From: Burkholderiales bacterium
GTDB lineage: Bacteria; Pseudomonadota; Gammaproteobacteria; Burkholderiales; Ga0077523
DNA length: 33,712 bases
Assembly: GCA_019745565.1 (NCBI GenBank)
Contig: JAIESW010000093.1
Location: 1-33,712, forward strand
Reading direction: 5' to 3'
The notes under the pieces are model-generated. The model was given only the letters and a program-made list of their open reading frames with translations, ran no database searches and was not told the origin of the DNA. The position numbers and the translations under genes were made by a program. Of this stretch, positions 32,291 through 33,712 are shown piece after piece. How positions within the stretch are numbered: the first letter of the stretch is position 1; the number at the start of each line of letters is the position of its first letter.

Positions 32291-32327
32291 ATAGCGTGAG
32301 GAAATGCCGCCCCGATGGCCAACTGAT

Positions 32328-32600
32328 TCAGGTGGTCGGATAGCGCGAGAAGCTGCGGAACGTGCCTTCGTCCGACGTTACATCGACTCGAAACACGTGT
32401 GCAGCGGGCGGGCCGCGATGGGCCCAGTCTACGATGGCCGAGAGCTGATCCTCGGTGCCGCTCACCGCTGCCTCGACGCTGCCGTCGTAGCGGTTGCGCA
32501 CCCACCCGGTCACGCCGAGCTTGATAGCTTGGGTGATCATCGCGTCGCGGAACCCTACGCCCTGCACGCGCCCGCGGATGGAAAGTCGGCGCGTCGGCAT
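32328..32600 (-). CDS. acyP: Acylphosphatase
   Basis: A 90-residue acylphosphatase, the normal length. It hydrolyses acyl phosphates such as 1,3-bisphosphoglycerate and carbamoyl phosphate in the cytoplasm. The phosphate loop is RGRVQGVGFRD with Arg18, and the catalytic Asn36 is in GWVRNRYDGSVE. A late DEGTFRSFSR replaces the usual F-x-I-R ending. ATG 32600 begins 5 nt after the metG stop, so it is co-transcribed with metG. Confidence 0.95.
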   Translation of the reverse strand: MPTRRLSIRGRVQGVGFRDAMITQAIKLGVTGWVRNRYDGSVEAAVSGTEDQLSAIVDWAHRGPPAAHVFRVDVTSDEGTFRSFSRYPTT

Positions 32601-32605
32601 CGGTG

Positions 32606-33712
32606 TCACTTGACGCGCATGCCCGGCTGCGCGCCGCTGTCGAGGTCGAGCAGGAACACGCCGGAGCCTTCGTTGCTCGCGGCGAGGACCATGCCCTGCG
32701 ATTCGCCGAAGCGCATCTTGCGCGGCGCGAGATTGGCCACCATCACCACCATGCGGCCCTTCAACTGTTCCGGGTCGTAGTGGGCCTTGATACCCGCAAA
32801 CACCTGGCGCTGCTCGGTGCCGATGTCGAGGATCAGCTTGACCAGCTTCTCGGCGCCTTCCACGTGCTGGGCGTCCACGACCTTGGCGACGCGCAGGTCC
32901 ACTTTCATGAACTCGTCGATGGAGATCGTGGGGGTTGCCGGCGTGGCTGCGGTGGCGGCGGGTTGGGTGCTTTCGGTCACGACGTTCTCCTGGTGCTGCG
33001 CGTGGCGCTGCGGCGAGTGGCTCTCGGCAGCGGGTTTGAGGCTTTCCTTGTTGGCATCGACCAGCGCTTCGATCTGCTTGGTGTCGATGCGGGTCATGAG
33101 GTGCGAATAGGCGTTGATGCGATGGCCGGTCGGCAGCGAGGCCCCTGCATCGTTCCACGACAGCGGCTGCACGCTGAGGAATCGCTCCACGTTCGCAGCC
33201 ACGGTGGGTAGGACCGGTTTGAGGTAGACGGTGAGCAGGCGGAACAGCTCGAGCCCTTCGGTGCACACGGCATGCAAGCGTGCTTCCTGCCCGGTCTGCT
33301 TGGCCAGTTCCCAGGGCTTCTCGGAATCCACGAACTGATTCGCGCGATCGGTAAGCAGCATGACTTCGCGCAAGGCCTTGGCGTACTCGCGGGCGTCGTA
33401 GGCCGCGGCAATGGACGGTGCGGCGGCACGCAGCGCCTTTACGGTATCGCTTGTGGGCGGTGCCGCCAGCTTGCCGTCGAACCGCTTGGTGATGAACCCC
33501 GCACACCGGCTCGCGATATTGACGTACTTCCCCACCAGATCGCTGTTCACCCGCGCTACGAAGTCATCGAGGTTGAGGTCGATGTCCTCCATGGTCGAAT
33601 TGAGCTTGGCGGCGTAGTAGTACCGCAGCCACTCCGGATTCAACCCGAGCTTGAGATAGCTCTCGGCCGTGATGAACGTCCCGCGGCTCTTCGACATCTT
33701 CTCGCCGTTGAC
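32606..33712 (-). CDS. metG: Methionyl-tRNA synthetase, C-terminal part (runs off window)
   Basis: The window contains the last 368 codons of MetRS, which charges tRNA-Met. The fragment opens with VNGEKMSKSRGTF, the KMSKS ATP-binding loop, and continues through the anticodon-binding helical domain (RYYYAAKLNSTMEDIDLNLDDFVARVNSDLVGKYVN). It ends with the C-terminal EMAP/Trbp-type tRNA-binding OB-fold (FMKVDLRVAKVVDAQHVEGAEKLVKLILDIG). A low-complexity linker rich in Ala/Thr/Pro joins the two. The catalytic half with HIGH lies beyond base 33712. The frame is open through the window edge; the ATG inside MSKS is not a start. Confidence 0.97.
   Translation of the reverse strand, partial: VNGEKMSKSRGTFITAESYLKLGLNPEWLRYYYAAKLNSTMEDIDLNLDDFVARVNSDLVGKYVNIASRCAGFITKRFDGKLAAPPTSDTVKALRAAAPSIAAAYDAREYAKALREVMLLTDRANQFVDSEKPWELAKQTGQEARLHAVCTEGLELFRLLTVYLKPVLPTVAANVERFLSVQPLSWNDAGASLPTGHRINAYSHLMTRIDTKQIEALVDANKESLKPAAESHSPQRHAQHQENVVTESTQPAATAATPATPTISIDEFMKVDLRVAKVVDAQHVEGAEKLVKLILDIGTEQRQVFAGIKAHYDPEQLKGRMVVMVANLAPRKMRFGESQGMVLAASNEGSGVFLLDLDSGAQPGMRVK

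Overview
The window looks like chromosomal DNA of a GC-rich betaproteobacterium, most likely in or near Burkholderiales. The basis is the strongly GC-ending codon use of the core genes, the recognisable families (MetY, CreD, a YedY/SUOX-like oxidoreductase, pirin, DnaE, MetG) and two kinds of GC-rich intergenic repeat. The species cannot be named from the sequence alone.

Layout. 1-5.7 kb: the end of a PAS-GGDEF-EAL protein, a patatin-like lipoprotein (minus), O-acetylhomoserine sulfhydrylase metY, a palindromic repeat and an MFS transporter. 5.8-11.7 kb (minus): a three-gene signalling operon made of a soluble hybrid histidine kinase (PAS/GAF/PAS-HK-REC-Hpt), a RocR-like REC-EAL c-di-GMP phosphodiesterase and a double-receiver protein. 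11.7-12.3 kb: unassigned DNA and a collapsed remnant of an MFS gene. 12.3-21.3 kb: housekeeping and metabolic genes, namely creD, an orphan amino-acid-type ABC ATPase, pirin, a SUOX-like oxidoreductase with a probable ferredoxin-reductase-like partner, an acyltransferase-ACP fusion, a secreted small protein, an alpha/beta hydrolase, an EamA transporter and a DUF4124 protein. 21.4-25.3 kb: dnaE overlapping a WbuC-family cupin gene.

25.3-32.3 kb is an accessory region. It is AT-richer, all its genes are on the plus strand and most are poorly characterised. They are a two-TM SLATT-like protein, an AbiJ/Abi_C-type abortive-infection protein, a nucleoside-deoxyribosyltransferase/TIR-like protein with a C-terminal helix-turn-helix, a DUF2971-like protein, two unknown proteins and a TraB/Tiki-fold-like protein. 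The first four (25.56-29.24 kb) lie between two ungapped ~78%-identical 160-bp direct repeats made of the wbuC 3' end and its downstream DNA. This suggests an inserted or recombined block. Its composition fits a phage-defence (membrane effector plus nucleotide-sensor) cassette, which is an inference. The region also holds two interleaved perfect inverted repeats just upstream of the SLATT-like gene, a three-copy 13-nt repeat running into a perfect 15-bp hairpin, and a tRNA-like gene whose canonical cloverleaf carries an extra 22-nt hairpin in the anticodon loop.

The window closes with acylphosphatase and the C-terminal part of methionyl-tRNA synthetase (metG, minus), which resume core chromosome. 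Two partial copies of nearby genes (the MFS remnant and the wbuC tail) show that local duplication, recombination and decay have shaped this locus.
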